From Gemmatimonadota bacterium (GTDB taxonomy: Bacteria; Gemmatimonadota; Gemmatimonadetes; Longimicrobiales; Gaopeijiaceae), in contig PCCM01000084.1 in the NCBI GenBank assembly GCA_002731735.1, forward strand, positions 18,890 to 24,476: a stretch of DNA of 5,587 nucleotides, written 5' to 3'. Positions 5,220 to 5,587 of this stretch are shown one piece after another (the first letter of the stretch is position 1; every line of letters begins with the position of its first letter). The position numbers and the translations under genes were made by a program. The notes under the pieces are model-generated. The model was not told the origin of the DNA, searched no databases, and saw nothing but the letters and a program-made list of their open reading frames with translations.

Positions 5220-5263
5220 AGTCGACTGCTCACGAGGAGAAAGTCGACCGCTCATGAGGAGAA
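5220..5263 (+). repeat. Tandem 22-bp duplication carrying the peptidase ribosome-binding site
   Basis: Bases 5220-5241 and 5242-5263 are adjacent direct repeats of 22 bp that differ at two positions only (5227/5249 and 5232/5254). Each copy ends with GAGGAGAA or CGAGGAGAA, so the Shine-Dalgarno sequence is duplicated. The second copy stands at the right distance (GAGGAG, 6 bases) from the ATG at 5268 and is the working site. The first lies about 28 bases from the start and is probably a spare or decoy. Confidence 0.8.
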
Positions 5264-5267
5264 TCGA

Positions 5268-5587
5268 ATGAATTCGTCTCGTTTGCTCGTCCTTTCGCTC
5301 GCCGCCGTGCTCGTAGCCTGGCTCGGCCCAGACGGCCTGAAGGCTCAGGATTTTCCCACGGACGACCCGATCATCCGGGCGATCTGGGCGCAGGGCATGG
5401 AAGAAGGCTCACAGGTCGAGCCGCTCGCACAGGCGCTGATGGACTCCATCGGCCCTCGCCTCTCTGGGAGCCCCGGTCAGCGCGCTGCGATCGACTGGGC
5501 CGTGTCGATGTATGAGAGCTGGGACGTCTCGGTCCAAGCAGAAGAATACGGTACATGGCGAGGCTGGGACCGCGGGCACACACATAT
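5268..5587 (+). CDS. Secreted M28-family (carboxypeptidase Q-like) metallopeptidase, N-terminal part
   Basis: An ATG at 5268 with GAGGAG 6 bases upstream opens a frame that runs off the window edge, giving 106 residues. A signal peptide is clear: MNSSR, then a hydrophobic core (LLVLSLAAVLVAWL), with likely cleavage near LKAQ-D at about 27. The mature part shows the N-terminal signature of M28 zinc aminopeptidase/carboxypeptidase Q-type enzymes: ALMDSIGPRLSGSPGQRAAIDWA followed by a W-D-V-x-V-x-x-E-E-Y block and a G-T-W-R-G-W segment. The zinc-binding His/Asp/Glu residues lie further along and are outside the window, so catalytic competence cannot be judged. It would hydrolyse peptides outside the cytoplasm. 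It is transcribed away from the mutase set and shares the repeat-rich intergenic region. Confidence 0.82.
   Translation, partial: MNSSRLLVLSLAAVLVAWLGPDGLKAQDFPTDDPIIRAIWAQGMEEGSQVEPLAQALMDSIGPRLSGSPGQRAAIDWAVSMYESWDVSVQAEEYGTWRGWDRGHTH

Noticed and set aside
5038..5220. Cobalamin riboswitch upstream of the B12-binding subunit
   Set aside because: I could not find the conserved B12-box sequence or the expected multi-helix core on the leftward strand; only simple nested inverted repeats are visible.
5206..5271. 21-codon rightward frame whose TGA overlaps the peptidase ATG (ATGA)
   Set aside because: No ribosome-binding site before its ATG, and its content is largely the 22-bp duplication read through. 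It is possible as a coupled leader peptide but unsupported.

Overview
The window is GC-rich bacterial DNA with clear Shine-Dalgarno sites and a compact, mostly leftward gene order. The L21, L27 and RNase G sequences, a secreted M28-type peptidase, an MltD-like transglycosylase and a stand-alone B12-binding mutase subunit together suggest a Gemmatimonadota-like genome. This placement is an inference from protein style, not a proof.

Left end (1-1308): the tail of a rightward gene, possibly a chorismate mutase-type domain, ends at 126. It converges on a leftward membrane-anchored lytic transglycosylase gene.

Centre (1379-3738): a leftward housekeeping block of RNase G (rng), ribosomal protein L21 (rplU) and L27 (rpmA), closed by a strong hairpin just after rpmA. 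Its products act in RNA processing and in the large ribosomal subunit.

Right-centre (3825-5037): a leftward set beginning with a methylmalonyl-CoA mutase-type cobalamin-binding subunit. It continues with a closely coupled two-helix membrane protein, then a wrecked gene. The wreck keeps an acyl-CoA dehydrogenase C-terminus and a plausible N-terminus in the expected places and order, but it is about half the usual length and has frameshifts. A working acyl-CoA dehydrogenase next to a methylmalonyl-CoA mutase subunit would fit branched-chain or propionate-type acyl-CoA catabolism. Here that gene looks lost.

Right end (5038-5587): a 230-base divergent intergenic region separates the mutase subunit from a rightward secreted M28-family peptidase that runs off the window. 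Both sides carry small tandem repeats at or beside the ribosome-binding site: three 10-bp units on the mutase side and two 22-bp units on the peptidase side. A nested inverted repeat lies between them.

I found no tRNA, rRNA, CRISPR array or insertion sequence. I see no convincing new multi-gene system. The items most worth checking are the decayed dehydrogenase locus and the repeat-rich divergent control region.
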